Assembly (NCBI RefSeq): GCF_900609055.1
Contig: NZ_UXAW01000052.1
Location: 16,136-80,135, forward strand
Length of the DNA: 64,000 nt
DNA from: Pseudogemmobacter humi
GTDB taxonomy: Bacteria; Pseudomonadota; Alphaproteobacteria; Rhodobacterales; Rhodobacteraceae
Direction: 5' to 3'
This document shows positions 51,001 to 58,483 of this stretch, piece after piece. The position numbers were made by a program, and so were the translations under genes. How positions within the stretch are numbered: the stretch's first letter is position 1; each line of letters begins with the position of its first letter. Below the pieces are notes generated by a model. The model had not been told where the DNA came from and ran no database searches. It saw only the letters and a program-made list of their open reading frames with translations.

Positions 51001-51467
51001 TTCGCGTTGATCAGTTCGGAAATCTGCCCCTGCCGCACGAGGGCCGGCGAATGCGAGCCGGTCGAGGCATCGGCGAACAGCATCTGCACATCGCGCGCCC
51101 GCACGTCCTTCGAGTTCGCCTTATAGGCCGAGCCCGCGTCACGGGTGATCCGGCGCACGATCTCGATCGTGTCGCTGTCGTTGAAACCCGAGGGCGCCAG
51201 CCGGTCGGAATTGTCGAGGACCAGCGCGACCTCGGCGAAGTTGCGCGCGCCGCGCGTCGCGGCGCCATTGAAGATCACGTCTTCCATCCCGGCGCCACGC
51301 ATCGCGGTGGGGCGGTTCTCGCCCATCACCCAGCGCAGCGCCTCCAGCAGGTTCGACTTGCCGCAGCCATTCGGGCCGACCACGCCGGTCAGCCCCTCAT
51401 GAATCACCAGATCCGTGGGGTCGACAAAACTCTTGAAGCCGTTCAGCCTGATCCTGGTGAAGCGCAA
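48012..51467 (-). CDS. smc: chromosome segregation protein SMC
   Basis: ATPase of the bacterial condensin (SMC-ScpAB). About 1151 residues. Walker A is GPNGCGKS (31-38). A long coiled coil flanks a hinge around the middle, then the signature LSLLSGGEQTLTALALIFG and Walker B VLDEVDAPLDDANV at the C-terminus. The start is TTG at 51467 (then RFTRIRLNGFKSFV), with GGAG about 9 bases upstream. Longer open frames reaching 51878 on this strand, and a 1286-codon frame on the other, are shadows. Confidence 0.95.
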   Translation of the reverse strand: MRFTRIRLNGFKSFVDPTDLVIHEGLTGVVGPNGCGKSNLLEALRWVMGENRPTAMRGAGMEDVIFNGAATRGARNFAEVALVLDNSDRLAPSGFNDSDTIEIVRRITRDAGSAYKANSKDVRARDVQMLFADASTGSHSPALVRQGQISELINAKPKARRRVLEEAAGISGLYARRHEAELKLTGTETNLTRVDDVLEQLAQQLSVLTRQARQAARYREISEELTRAEGMLLYRRWREADEARATAEAGLRERLIEAGRTETAAREAGRAREAAEDALPSKREEEAIAAAILQRLTIQRDALGDQEKQALARIEALRGRISQLGADIEREAGLNRDAGEVIERLQWEIDQIARAHEGHDERLAEAVEAAREAGAILTDRETLLSEATEDSARLAARHQSAARMVQETRATAERSEAEALRAREAVEGAAETLAGTDEAFEAAEEAREATAELVERTEEALASAEEARAEAQAREADARAARSEAEGEAGALRAERAALAKLVEREAQAGHQLLDRLEVEPGYEQALGAALADDLRAPEVGAEGRTGWAVLDPYITPQPLPEGAEPLEARVGAPVVLARRLGQIGLVSREDGFRLQGDLKPGQRLVSREGDLWRWDGFRTGAEDAPSAAALRLQQLNRLQRLKQDLEEASARAEGAARAHEALQARLADLARADQLAREARRAADQRLAESDRALSKAGAEKTLAAGRLESARIAVSRYEDEAMAARTRLREAESAAAGLADLDAAREAVETARMTVEAARITMMTRRSGHDELRREGEARTRRRQEAMKELSGWKHRLETAGRRSHELTERRTEAEEELAEATEAPEEIAAKREELGDAILEAETRRNRAAEALVLAETALREAQIQERDAERQAGEAREARARAEARLDAAREGVALAAERIAEEEDRTPQELLASLRTDPDKMPGAEALDQDVQRLKRQREALGAVNLRAEEDAKTVDQEYQTLASEKADLEEAVRKLRAGIQGLNKEGRERLLTAFEQVNANFATLFTHLFGGGEARLVLVESDDPLEAGLEIMCQPPGKRLATLSLLSGGEQTLTALALIFGVFLANPAPICVLDEVDAPLDDANVTRFCDLMDEMTRRTETRFLVITHHAVTMARMDRLFGVTMQEQGVSQLVSVDLKKAEALVA

Positions 51468-51593
51468 GGCGCCCTGCTCCGTTCCTGCCGTGGCGGGCAT
51501 GGTCGGGCCTGGGCGCGCCCAAGTCAACCGCCCGGCCCCGCATATGGCGGGAACGGGCGCGGTTATCCCCAGGATATTGCCCCGGAGGACAAG

Positions 51594-51983
51594 ATGACCC
51601 ATGCACCCCTGACCGGCCGCTGCCTTTGCGGGCGCACCAACTGGCGGGCCGACACCCTGCCTCTGCGCTCGGACCACTGCCATTGCGACAGTTGCCGCCG
51701 GTTCAGCGGCTCGGGCTTCGCCTCTTTCGCCTGCTTCCCCGGGCGCGCGCTGCACTGGACCGGCGATCCGCCCGCCCGCTACACCTCGCCCAAAGGCGCG
51801 ACCCGCTGTTTCTGCGCCACCTGCGGCAGTTCGCTGTCCTGGGCCTCGGCCGACGGCCCGGACGAGATCCACATCCACGCCGGCAGCTACGACGACCCCG
51901 AAGCGTTTCGCGCCGAAAGCCAGTCCTTCCCCGCGGAACGGGTGTCCTGGTCCACCATCCCCGAGGGCCTGCCCGAAAGCTGA
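51594..51983 (+). CDS. GFA-family zinc protein
   Basis: Protein of 129 residues of the glutathione-dependent formaldehyde-activating (GFA) family: GRCLCG, HCHCDSCRRFSG and CFCATCGSSL give the zinc-binding cysteine sets. Family members bind zinc, and their true substrates are mostly unknown. The ATG at 51594 has GGAGG. It is divergent from smc. Confidence 0.9.
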   Translation: MTHAPLTGRCLCGRTNWRADTLPLRSDHCHCDSCRRFSGSGFASFACFPGRALHWTGDPPARYTSPKGATRCFCATCGSSLSWASADGPDEIHIHAGSYDDPEAFRAESQSFPAERVSWSTIPEGLPES

Positions 51984-52062
51984 CTTCCGCCCCTCTGCGC
52001 CGTCCCGCCTTGCCGCGCCCCCGCCCCGATGGTTTCATGACCCAAACCAACGGAGACCCAGG

Positions 52063-52080
52063 ATGAGTGATCTGCCATGA
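52063..52080 (+). other. five-codon open frame at the flavin-reductase start
   Basis: ATG AGT GAT CTG CCA TGA encodes MSDLP and ends by overlapping the true ATG at 52077 (ATGA). The Shine-Dalgarno-like GGAGACCCAGG lies before this first ATG rather than the second. The two starts are near-duplicates (MSDLP against MSDLT). It may be a coupling leader or a duplication scar. Confidence 0.45.
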
Positions 52081-52622
52081 GCGACCTGACCCTTCTCGGC
52101 ATCCCCGGCGCCTTGCGCAAAGGCTCGACCAACCGCCTTCTTCTGGCGCAGGCGCGGCTCTCCTTCGGCGAGGCGGCGTGGCTCGAGGCCGATCTGCGCC
52201 TGCCGCTCTACGACGGCGATCTGGAAACCTCTGAGGGCATCCCGGGCCCCGTCCGCCACCTCGGCGAACAGATCGCGCGGGCCGATGCGGTGGTGATCTC
52301 CACCCCCGAATACAACAAGGCGCCGCCCGGAGTGCTGAAGAACGCGCTCGACTGGGTGAGCCGGATCAAAGAGAACCCCTGGGCCGACAAGCCGGTCGCC
52401 ATCGTCTCGGCGGCGGCCGGGCGCGGCGGCGGCGACCGCTCGCAATTCGCGCTCAGGCTGATGCTGACCCCGTTCGAGCCGCATCTCCTGACCGGACCCG
52501 AAGTCATGGTCGCCGACAGCGCCAACGCCTTCGGGGACAGCGGCCGCCTGAAGGACGCCCGCTACCAGAAGGCGCTCGACACGCTGATGGCCAGGCTGCG
52601 CAAAGCCGCTGAAACCGCCTGA
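52077..52622 (+). CDS. NADPH-dependent FMN reductase family protein
   Basis: Flavodoxin-like fold oxidoreductase of 181 residues: LTLLGIPGALRKGSTNRLLL with the FMN phosphate loop, then STPEYNKAPPGVLKNALDWV and VAIVSAAAGRGGG. It probably binds FMN and reduces quinones, flavins or azo compounds with NAD(P)H. A five-codon frame sits at its start. A structured repeat begins 2 bases after the stop. Confidence 0.9.
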   Translation: MSDLTLLGIPGALRKGSTNRLLLAQARLSFGEAAWLEADLRLPLYDGDLETSEGIPGPVRHLGEQIARADAVVISTPEYNKAPPGVLKNALDWVSRIKENPWADKPVAIVSAAAGRGGGDRSQFALRLMLTPFEPHLLTGPEVMVADSANAFGDSGRLKDARYQKALDTLMARLRKAAETA

Positions 52623-52623
52623 T

Positions 52624-52698
52624 CTTCATCCTGACCGAAATACCCTCGGGGGGAGACCGGACCCCAGGGGGTCCGGTCCGGGGGGCAGACGGCCCCCC
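52624..52698 (-). repeat. structured intergenic repeat, copy 11
   Basis: Read on the minus strand: GGGGGG/CCCCCC hairpin 15 bases after the RluA stop. A long second hairpin GACCGGACCCC/GGGGTCCGGTC follows, then TCCCCCCGAGGGTATTT and the tail TCAGGATGA. It has the longest second stem of all copies. Confidence 0.85.
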
Positions 52699-52712
52699 GC
52701 TCCGCCAGCAAT

Positions 52713-53366
52713 TCAGAACGGCACCGGCGCGCGGAACTCCACCCATTCCCCGCCCGCCGGATGATGCAAAGCCAGCCATTCCGCATGCAGCATCAGCCGC
52801 GGCGCCTCGCGCGCCGCCCCGGTCGCATAGATCGGATCGCCGAGGATCGGATGGCCCAGTTCCAGCATATGCACCCGCAGCTGATGGCTGCGCCCGGTCA
52901 GCGGAAACAGCCGGACCCGGGTTTCGCCGGGCAGGCGCTCCACCACCTCCCAATCGGTCTGCGCCGGGCGGCCGTGCTCGTGGCTGACCATCTGGCGCGG
53001 ACGGTTCGGCCAGTCGGCGCAAAGCGGCAGGTCGATATGGCCGCGATCCTCTGCCAGCTCGCCCGCCACCCGGGCGATATAGCTTTTCCTCGCCCGGCGC
53101 TTCTCGAATTCCTGGCCCAGAAACCCCTGCGCCCGCTTGTTCCGCGCGAAGATCATCACCCCCGAGGTGTCGCAATCCAGCCGATGGACCAGAAGCGCGT
53201 CCCAATATGCCGCCTGAAGCCGCGAGACGAGGCAATCCTCGCGCCCCGCCAGTTTCCCCGGCACCGATAAGAGCCCCGCGGGCTTGTCCACCACGAGGAT
53301 CCCGCGATCCTCATAGACAACCGAGAGCGGCACATCGGGCGGGTCGTAGATGAAATCGGGGATCAC
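52713..53366 (-). CDS. RluA-family pseudouridine synthase
   Basis: Converts uridine to pseudouridine in rRNA or tRNA. The 217 residues show the RluA signature HRLDCDTSGVMIFARNK with the catalytic Asp, GRSHQLRVHMLELGHPILGD and HAEWLALHHP. There is no S4 domain, so it is of the short RluA/RluE-like type; its position on RNA is unknown. It overlaps the homocysteine methyltransferase gene by 4 bases. Confidence 0.93.
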   Translation of the reverse strand: MIPDFIYDPPDVPLSVVYEDRGILVVDKPAGLLSVPGKLAGREDCLVSRLQAAYWDALLVHRLDCDTSGVMIFARNKRAQGFLGQEFEKRRARKSYIARVAGELAEDRGHIDLPLCADWPNRPRQMVSHEHGRPAQTDWEVVERLPGETRVRLFPLTGRSHQLRVHMLELGHPILGDPIYATGAAREAPRLMLHAEWLALHHPAGGEWVEFRAPVPF

Positions 53367-54259
53367 AGGATCTCATGCCCCGCCGCGCGCAAAGCCCCCG
53401 CCAGATGGCGGATATGGGCCGGGCCGACCTCGCAGCAGCCGCCGACCAGCGTCGCGCCCATCTCCACCCATTTCATCGCGAATGCGGTGTATTTCTCCGG
53501 CGTCAGATCGGTGCGGTGGGTCAGTTCCTTCACCGTGGGCGCATCCTTCAGGAAATTGCCCGAGATATGGGTGAAGCCGTTGGCATAGGCGCCGAACGGC
53601 AGGCCTATCGTTCCCAAAACCCCGAGCGCCGCCTCCATCGCTTCGGGCACCGAGCAATTCACCAGCACTGCCGCCACAGGCATCCCGGCGATCAGCGCGC
53701 GCAGCCCCTCGACCGGCTCGCCCGAACGAAACAGCCGCCCGTCGCGGTCATCGACCGAAACCGCAAGCCAGACCGGCAGACCCGCTGCTTCGGCCCCCTT
53801 CAGCGCCCCCCCGGCAAGACCCAATGACGAAATCGTCTCCAGCAGGATCACGTCGACATAGGGCGCCAGCAGCCGGGCCTTCTCGGCATAAAGCGCCGCA
53901 GCCTCCTCTGCCGGCGGCGTCAGATCGGGCCGGTAAGAGGCGCCAAGCGGCCCCATCGAACCGGCGATCAGCCCGCGCCCGGCCTCGGCCCGCGCCTCAT
54001 GCGCCTCGGCGAGCGCGCGCAGATGCAAGGCGTGATACAGCGGATCGAGACCGAAGCCCGCCAGCCGGTCGTGCAGAATGGCATAGGTGTTGGTGGTGGC
54101 CACACTCGCCCCGGCGGCGAAGTAATCCGCATGGATCTGGCGCACGAGGCCCGGATGGTCGATCATCACCCGCGTCGCCCACAAAGGCGTCGGCGCATCG
54201 CCCGAGCGCGCGATCAGTTCCTGGCCCATGCCGCCGTCGAGAAGCGTGATCTTCGCCAC
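53363..54259 (-). CDS. homocysteine S-methyltransferase family protein
   Basis: Zinc-dependent methyl transfer to homocysteine (or a related thiol) from a methyl donor such as S-methylmethionine, by family. The 298 residues include LLDGGMGQELIAR at the N-terminus. The zinc cysteines lie in VLVNCSVPEA and GGCCEVGPAHIRHLA. The gene is fourth of the ggt operon, 4 bases after the double-GFA gene. Confidence 0.93.
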   Translation of the reverse strand: MAKITLLDGGMGQELIARSGDAPTPLWATRVMIDHPGLVRQIHADYFAAGASVATTNTYAILHDRLAGFGLDPLYHALHLRALAEAHEARAEAGRGLIAGSMGPLGASYRPDLTPPAEEAAALYAEKARLLAPYVDVILLETISSLGLAGGALKGAEAAGLPVWLAVSVDDRDGRLFRSGEPVEGLRALIAGMPVAAVLVNCSVPEAMEAALGVLGTIGLPFGAYANGFTHISGNFLKDAPTVKELTHRTDLTPEKYTAFAMKWVEMGATLVGGCCEVGPAHIRHLAGALRAAGHEIL

Positions 54260-54263
54260 CGGC

Positions 54264-55061
54264 TCAGCCCCCGTCCGTTTCGCGGATCCGCCATTGCGGC
54301 AATCCGTCGTCGATGTGATAATAATCCCCGGCCTCGGCGAGGAAAATGTGATCCGTCAGCCGCCCGCCGGTCGGGTTGTCGAAGGCGCCCGCCTCCATCC
54401 AGAACCCGCCCTCCGCGTCACGGAACCAGAGCGAAGAGCCGCAGTCCGGGCAATGGCCCCGCCTGCCGCCCGCCGCGGTCGGATATTCGCGGTCATGGCG
54501 GCGGTTCCAGGTCACGGCGCCCTCGTCCACCGCGAAACTGACCGAGTAATGGCCCGAGATCTTGCGGCACTGGCCACAATGACAGGCCCCGGCCTCGCCC
54601 ATCGGCCCCGGCACACTGTAGTCGTTCGCCCCGCAAAGGCAGGCGCCATGCAGCTCCATGGCCTTTGACGGCGCGGGCGGCGGCCCTTCGGGGCTGTAGT
54701 AATCCCCGGCGTCCTCCTTGTAGATATGCGCCGCGATCTTCAGCCCGGTCGGCCCGTCCAGCGAACCGGGCGCGAAATGCATCGTAGGGCCGCCGTCACC
54801 GGGCCAGTGGCCGGGCTTCGGCTCCCAGAACAGAGCGGCGCCGCAGTCCTCGCAGAAACCGCGCCTGGCGGCATCCGAGGATTCGAACCAGCGCAAAGTC
54901 CCGCTTTCCACCAGCCGGAACTTCGTGACCGGCACCGAACTCGCCGCCCAGTAATGGCCCGAGACCTTGCGGCATTGCGTGCAATGGCAGGCCACCACGT
55001 CGCGCAAAGGCGGCTCGACCTCATAGACCACGCCGCCGCAGTGACAGGATCCGCGCATCAT
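54264..55061 (-). CDS. double GFA-domain protein
   Basis: Protein of 265 residues made of two GFA domains in tandem. The first has GSCHCGG, CHCTQCRKVSGHYWA and CEDCGAALFW. The second, from about residue 138, has GACLCGA, CHCGQCRKISGHYSV and CPDCGSSLWF. Each half ends in a similar block (AAHIYKEDAGDYY and TDHIFLAEAGDYY), so this is an internal duplication. GFA proteins are usually single-domain. The start overlaps the msrC stop (ATGA). Confidence 0.92.
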   Translation of the reverse strand: MMRGSCHCGGVVYEVEPPLRDVVACHCTQCRKVSGHYWAASSVPVTKFRLVESGTLRWFESSDAARRGFCEDCGAALFWEPKPGHWPGDGGPTMHFAPGSLDGPTGLKIAAHIYKEDAGDYYSPEGPPPAPSKAMELHGACLCGANDYSVPGPMGEAGACHCGQCRKISGHYSVSFAVDEGAVTWNRRHDREYPTAAGGRRGHCPDCGSSLWFRDAEGGFWMEAGAFDNPTGGRLTDHIFLAEAGDYYHIDDGLPQWRIRETDGG

Positions 55062-55510
55062 TCCGCCCTTTCGAATATTTCGGCCAGCAGGGGCACCAGC
55101 CAGTCCTCATCCGCCTTTGTAAACGCCGCCGGCGTATTGCTGTCGAGATCGAGCACGCCAAGGAGCTTCCCCGCCCCGTTCCAGACCGGGATCACCAGCT
55201 CCGACCGGGTCGAGGAGGAACAGGCGATATGGCCGGGGAAGGCGTCCACATCCGGCACGTTCTGGATCTGGCCCGTGCGCGCCGCCGCGCCGCAGACCCC
55301 GCGCGAGAACGGGATCACCAGGCAGCCGTGACCGCCCTGATAGGGGCCGATCTTCAGGGTCTCGGGCGCGGTCACGCGGTAAAATCCGGTCCAGTCGGCC
55401 AGCGGATGCGCGTGGTGGATCTCGCAGGCCAGCGTCGCCATCAGCGCGACGGTGTCGGTCTCGCCATGGGCCAGCGCGCGGATCTGTTTCGTGGCGGTGT
55501 CGTAATCCAT
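55058..55510 (-). CDS. msrC: free methionine-(R)-sulfoxide reductase (GAF domain)
   Basis: GAF-domain enzyme that reduces free methionine-R-sulfoxide. About 150 residues. The catalytic and resolving cysteines are kept in RGVCGAAARTGQ and FPGHIACSSSTRSELVIPV, with the usual VLDLDSNTPAAFTKAD block. GAGGAG lies before tandem ATGs (55513 and 55510). It overlaps the double-GFA gene and starts 7 bases after ggt. Confidence 0.92.
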   Translation of the reverse strand: MDYDTATKQIRALAHGETDTVALMATLACEIHHAHPLADWTGFYRVTAPETLKIGPYQGGHGCLVIPFSRGVCGAAARTGQIQNVPDVDAFPGHIACSSSTRSELVIPVWNGAGKLLGVLDLDSNTPAAFTKADEDWLVPLLAEIFERAE

Positions 55511-55517
55511 CATCTCC

Positions 55518-57101
55518 TCAATACCCAAGCGCGCAGCCGTCCTTGCGCGGGTCCGAGCCGCCGGTCAGCACCCCGTCCCCGCCGATCAGAATCGCCTGGG
55601 CGCCGCCGAGCGGCTGTTCCGGCGCCGTCACCCGATGGCCCAGTTCCGCCAGCCTGGCGCGCACGGCGTCGCTGTAGCCGCTCTCCACCTCCAGCCCCTC
55701 CGGCCCGGCGAACGAGCGCGGCGCGTCGATCGCCTGTTGCAGCTCCATCCCGTAATCGGTCAGGTTCGAGACCAGCCGCGCATGGCCCGTGGGCTGATAG
55801 GCGCCGCCCATGACGCCGAAGGGCATCACCACCCGGCCGTTTTCGCGCAACATCCCCGGAATGATCGTATGCATCGGGCGGCGCCCCGGCCCGGCCTCGT
55901 TCGGATGGCCGGGGGTCAGGCTGAACCCGGCGCCGCGGTTCTGGAAGTTGATGCCGAATTTCGCCGAGGCGAGGCCCGAGCCGAAGCCCCAGAAGATCGA
56001 ATAGATCAGCGAAACCGCCATCCGGTCCTCGTCCACCACCGAAAGGCAGATCGTGTCGCGGTGCACCGCCTCGCTCTGGCGCGCGGGGTCGGCCATGGCG
56101 CGGGTGGGGTCGATCAGCGCGGCGAGCCGCGCGGCGGTCTCGTCCGACAGGAAGGCCGCGAGCCGGGCGGGATCCATCCGTTCGGGATCGGCGATGAAGC
56201 GGTCGCGGGCGTCACAGGCGAGTTTCGCCGCCTCGGCCTCCAGATGAGCGCGTTCGGCGCCCAGAGGGTCGAGCCGCGAAAGGTCGAAGTTTTGCAGGAT
56301 CCTGAGCAGCAGGATCGCGGTCGCCCCCTGGCCGTTCGGCGGATGCTCCATAAGCTCGAACCCGTTGTGGAGGCCCGAGACCGGGGCGCCGCAATCGGCC
56401 CGGGTCGCCGCCAGATCCTCGTGGCTGTGGCTGCCGCCGAGCGCATTCAGCGAGGCGATCATGTCCTCAGCCACCTCGCCTTCGTAAAAGCCCGCGCGCC
56501 CCTCGCGGGCGATGCGGCGCATGACCTCGGCCAGCCCGGGGGCGCGGAAGATCTGGCCCGCCCGCGGCGCGGCGCCGTCGAGCGTGTAGAACCGCCGGGC
56601 GTCGCCTTGCAGCACGCTGATGTCCCCGGCCCAGTCAAAGGCGGTGCGCGGCGCGACCGGAATACCTTCATCGGCATAGCGGATCGCCGGCGCCAGCACC
56701 TCCGCGAGCGGCAGGCGGCCATAGTCCTGGTGCAGTTGGCAGAGCGCATCCACCCCGCCCGGCGGCGTCACCGACAAAATCCCATGAAGCGGCACCGTCT
56801 CATGCCCCGCCGCGCGCAGCGCCGCGGCCGAGCAGCCGGCGTGGGCGCGGCCCGAGCCGTTCAGCGCCCGGACCTCCTCGGTCCCCGCGGGCTTGATCAG
56901 CGCGAAAGCGTCGCCGCCCAGCCCGCACATCTGAGGCTCGGCGATGTTGAGCACCATGGCGGCGGCGATGGCTGCATCCGCCGCGCTGCCGCCGGCTTTC
57001 AGGGTCTCGATGGCGGTCAGCGAAGCCAGGGGATGCGAGGTCGCCGCCATGCCGCGCGTGGCCATCACCGCCGAACGGCCCGGAAGTTCGAAATTGCGCA
57101 A
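55518..57101 (-). CDS. ggt: gamma-glutamyltransferase family protein
   Basis: N-terminal-nucleophile hydrolase that cleaves gamma-glutamyl bonds, for example in glutathione. The 527 residues include GMAATSHPLASLTAIETLK, AEPQMCGLGGDAFALI, the autocleavage and nucleophile site VHRDTICLSVVDEDRM (Thr), and GGAYQPTGHARLVSN. There is no signal peptide, so it may act in the cytoplasm. The start is a TTG at 57101 behind GGGGG; an ATG at 57065 is an alternative. It is first of the ggt-msrC-GFA-HMT-RluA operon. Confidence 0.92.
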   Translation of the reverse strand: MRNFELPGRSAVMATRGMAATSHPLASLTAIETLKAGGSAADAAIAAAMVLNIAEPQMCGLGGDAFALIKPAGTEEVRALNGSGRAHAGCSAAALRAAGHETVPLHGILSVTPPGGVDALCQLHQDYGRLPLAEVLAPAIRYADEGIPVAPRTAFDWAGDISVLQGDARRFYTLDGAAPRAGQIFRAPGLAEVMRRIAREGRAGFYEGEVAEDMIASLNALGGSHSHEDLAATRADCGAPVSGLHNGFELMEHPPNGQGATAILLLRILQNFDLSRLDPLGAERAHLEAEAAKLACDARDRFIADPERMDPARLAAFLSDETAARLAALIDPTRAMADPARQSEAVHRDTICLSVVDEDRMAVSLIYSIFWGFGSGLASAKFGINFQNRGAGFSLTPGHPNEAGPGRRPMHTIIPGMLRENGRVVMPFGVMGGAYQPTGHARLVSNLTDYGMELQQAIDAPRSFAGPEGLEVESGYSDAVRARLAELGHRVTAPEQPLGGAQAILIGGDGVLTGGSDPRKDGCALGY

Positions 57102-57415
57102 TCTGGCCCCCGCTGGCTGGTCTGGCCCGAGACTAGGTCAGCGGGGGCGCAAAGCCAATCCACCGGCGCATGGGTCCGGGCCGCGCCTGAGGGCGCTTGC
57201 GGCCCCGGGGCATCGGCCCCGCAAGGCTCTTGCCGGACGGATCAGAGGCGAAAGGCGGCCCCCTGCCGCCCCCGGAAACCCACGCGCCAGGCCTTGCATG
57301 GGCACGCCATTTCTCTGTGGTCAGCCGCCACGCCCCCCTTCCCGGAACTGTCGGGGCATGGGCTTTCAGGCGCAACGCTGCTGCGGCGCCCTTGCGCATA
57401 TCGCGCCGGGCGCGG

Positions 57416-57474
57416 GGTGACGGTGACGGTGACGGTGACGGTGACGGTGACGGTGACGGTGACGGTGACGGTGA
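57416..57474 (+). repeat. GGTGAC hexanucleotide microsatellite
   Basis: Nine exact GGTGAC units and a partial tenth (GGTGA), without a mismatch. It would read as (VT)n or (GD)n in protein, but I see no gene around it. Perfect copies suggest recent expansion. Confidence 0.97.
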
Positions 57475-57864
57475 AAATCATGCCGCCGCCGAAGCAGCGC
57501 AAGAGCCGGAGCACACTCCGGTTACAAAGATGCTTTGTCGGGGAGGCAGGAGTGCGGAGACACGTCGGGAAAGCCCGGCGCCGCGGGGGATCGTGGTGCT
57601 GCGTGAGACTTTTCAGAACCAGAGCTGAAGAGAGGCGGGGGCAAACTACGCCCCCAAAAACTGTGTGACCAGCCCCGCACGGGCAATCCGATCACGGCCG
57701 GAGGAGTCTCGGGTGCGAAACCGACTGCGCCCTCAGAAACGCTAATCCAGGCCGATCACTGCCGGATCAGGTGCCACGCGCACCACGCCACAGGAAAAAC
57801 TGGCCTGAGATAGCGCCCTAGGGGGGAGATACCGGCCCGGAGAACCCGATGAGCGCGGATATGA

Positions 57865-57912
57865 ACCTCGGCACCGGAACTGGGTGGGGGCTGTTGATCC
57901 CGGTGCCGAGGT
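57865..57912. repeat. 13-bp perfect inverted repeat
   Basis: Arms ACCTCGGCACCGG and CCGGTGCCGAGGT with 22 bases between them. There is no T-run after it on the plus strand, so it is not a classic terminator. It may be the fold of a small RNA or a remnant of a mobile-element end. Confidence 0.85.
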
Positions 57913-58029
57913 GAAGCCTTATGCAGCTACGCTTCCCTCTATTACGCCGATGCCCGGCAATATTGCGTGGGAATTATGGCGAAATCGCGTCACTTTCCCC
58001 GGATCCGGGACATTCGGCGAGCCGCCCTG

Positions 58030-58479
58030 TCATTGTTCGCAATCCATCACGATCCCCAGCCGGTTCGTCTTGCCGTCCCGCAAATACGAGATTTCCCGGG
58101 CCAGGCTTCGAATCAGGAACCAGCCGAAACCGCCCTCGGGCAGGCTGGCGGCATCGGGCAATTCGCCCGCAGGCAAGGCCCCCGAAGGCATCGCGACGCC
58201 GTCATCCTCGACCACGAGGCAAAGCCGCGCCGGTTCCAGCCGCAAAAGCAGCCGGATCCCGGCGCCGCTGCCGCAACACGCATGTTCGGCGATATTGTTG
58301 AGCACCTCGGCCAGCAGGATCTCGGCCCGGCCCCGGTCTTCCGGCCCCAGCCGCGCCAGCGGCGCCGACCTCATCGCGCGGGCAAGGCCCGCCCGCACCG
58401 ATTCCAGATCGCCGGGCATTTCGATCAGCGCAAAGGGCCATTCCACCGCAGCCTGAGACGCCATGCCGTTCACCGCCAT
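58030..58479 (-). CDS. RsbW-like ATP-binding anti-sigma/serine kinase
   Basis: GHKL-type ATPase of about 149 residues, HATPase_c_2 class. It has the N box (AEILLAEVLNNIAEHAC), G1 (VVEDDGVAMP) and G2 (PEGGFGWFLIRSL). Such proteins bind a sigma factor or phosphorylate a STAS partner. The ATG at 58479 lies 4 bases after the STAS gene stop, so they are coupled. An ATG at 58497, overlapping the STAS gene, is an alternative start. Confidence 0.88.
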   Translation of the reverse strand: MAVNGMASQAAVEWPFALIEMPGDLESVRAGLARAMRSAPLARLGPEDRGRAEILLAEVLNNIAEHACCGSGAGIRLLLRLEPARLCLVVEDDGVAMPSGALPAGELPDAASLPEGGFGWFLIRSLAREISYLRDGKTNRLGIVMDCEQ

Positions 58480-58483
58480 CCGC

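Larger units (their letters stand above)
57102..58029. other. gene-poor region of about 0.9 kb
   Basis: No frame here looks like a real protein: the open frames are driven by repeats and lack family resemblance. It contains the GGTGAC microsatellite, a GGGGGC/GCCCCC hairpin at 57636-57655 followed by five A, and a 13-bp inverted repeat at 57865-57912. Base composition in the second half is lower in GC than its surroundings. It could hold a small RNA or be decayed foreign DNA. Confidence 0.6.

Noticed and set aside
48123..51983. A 1286-codon open frame on the plus strand opposite smc
   Set aside because: Antisense shadow of smc; only its last 130 codons, from 51594, are a real gene (GFA family).
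57197..57628. A protein with a (GD)n or (VT)n repeat encoded over the microsatellite
   Set aside because: All frames through a six-base GGTGAC repeat stay open by necessity. The flanking parts have no recognisable fold and no ribosome binding site.
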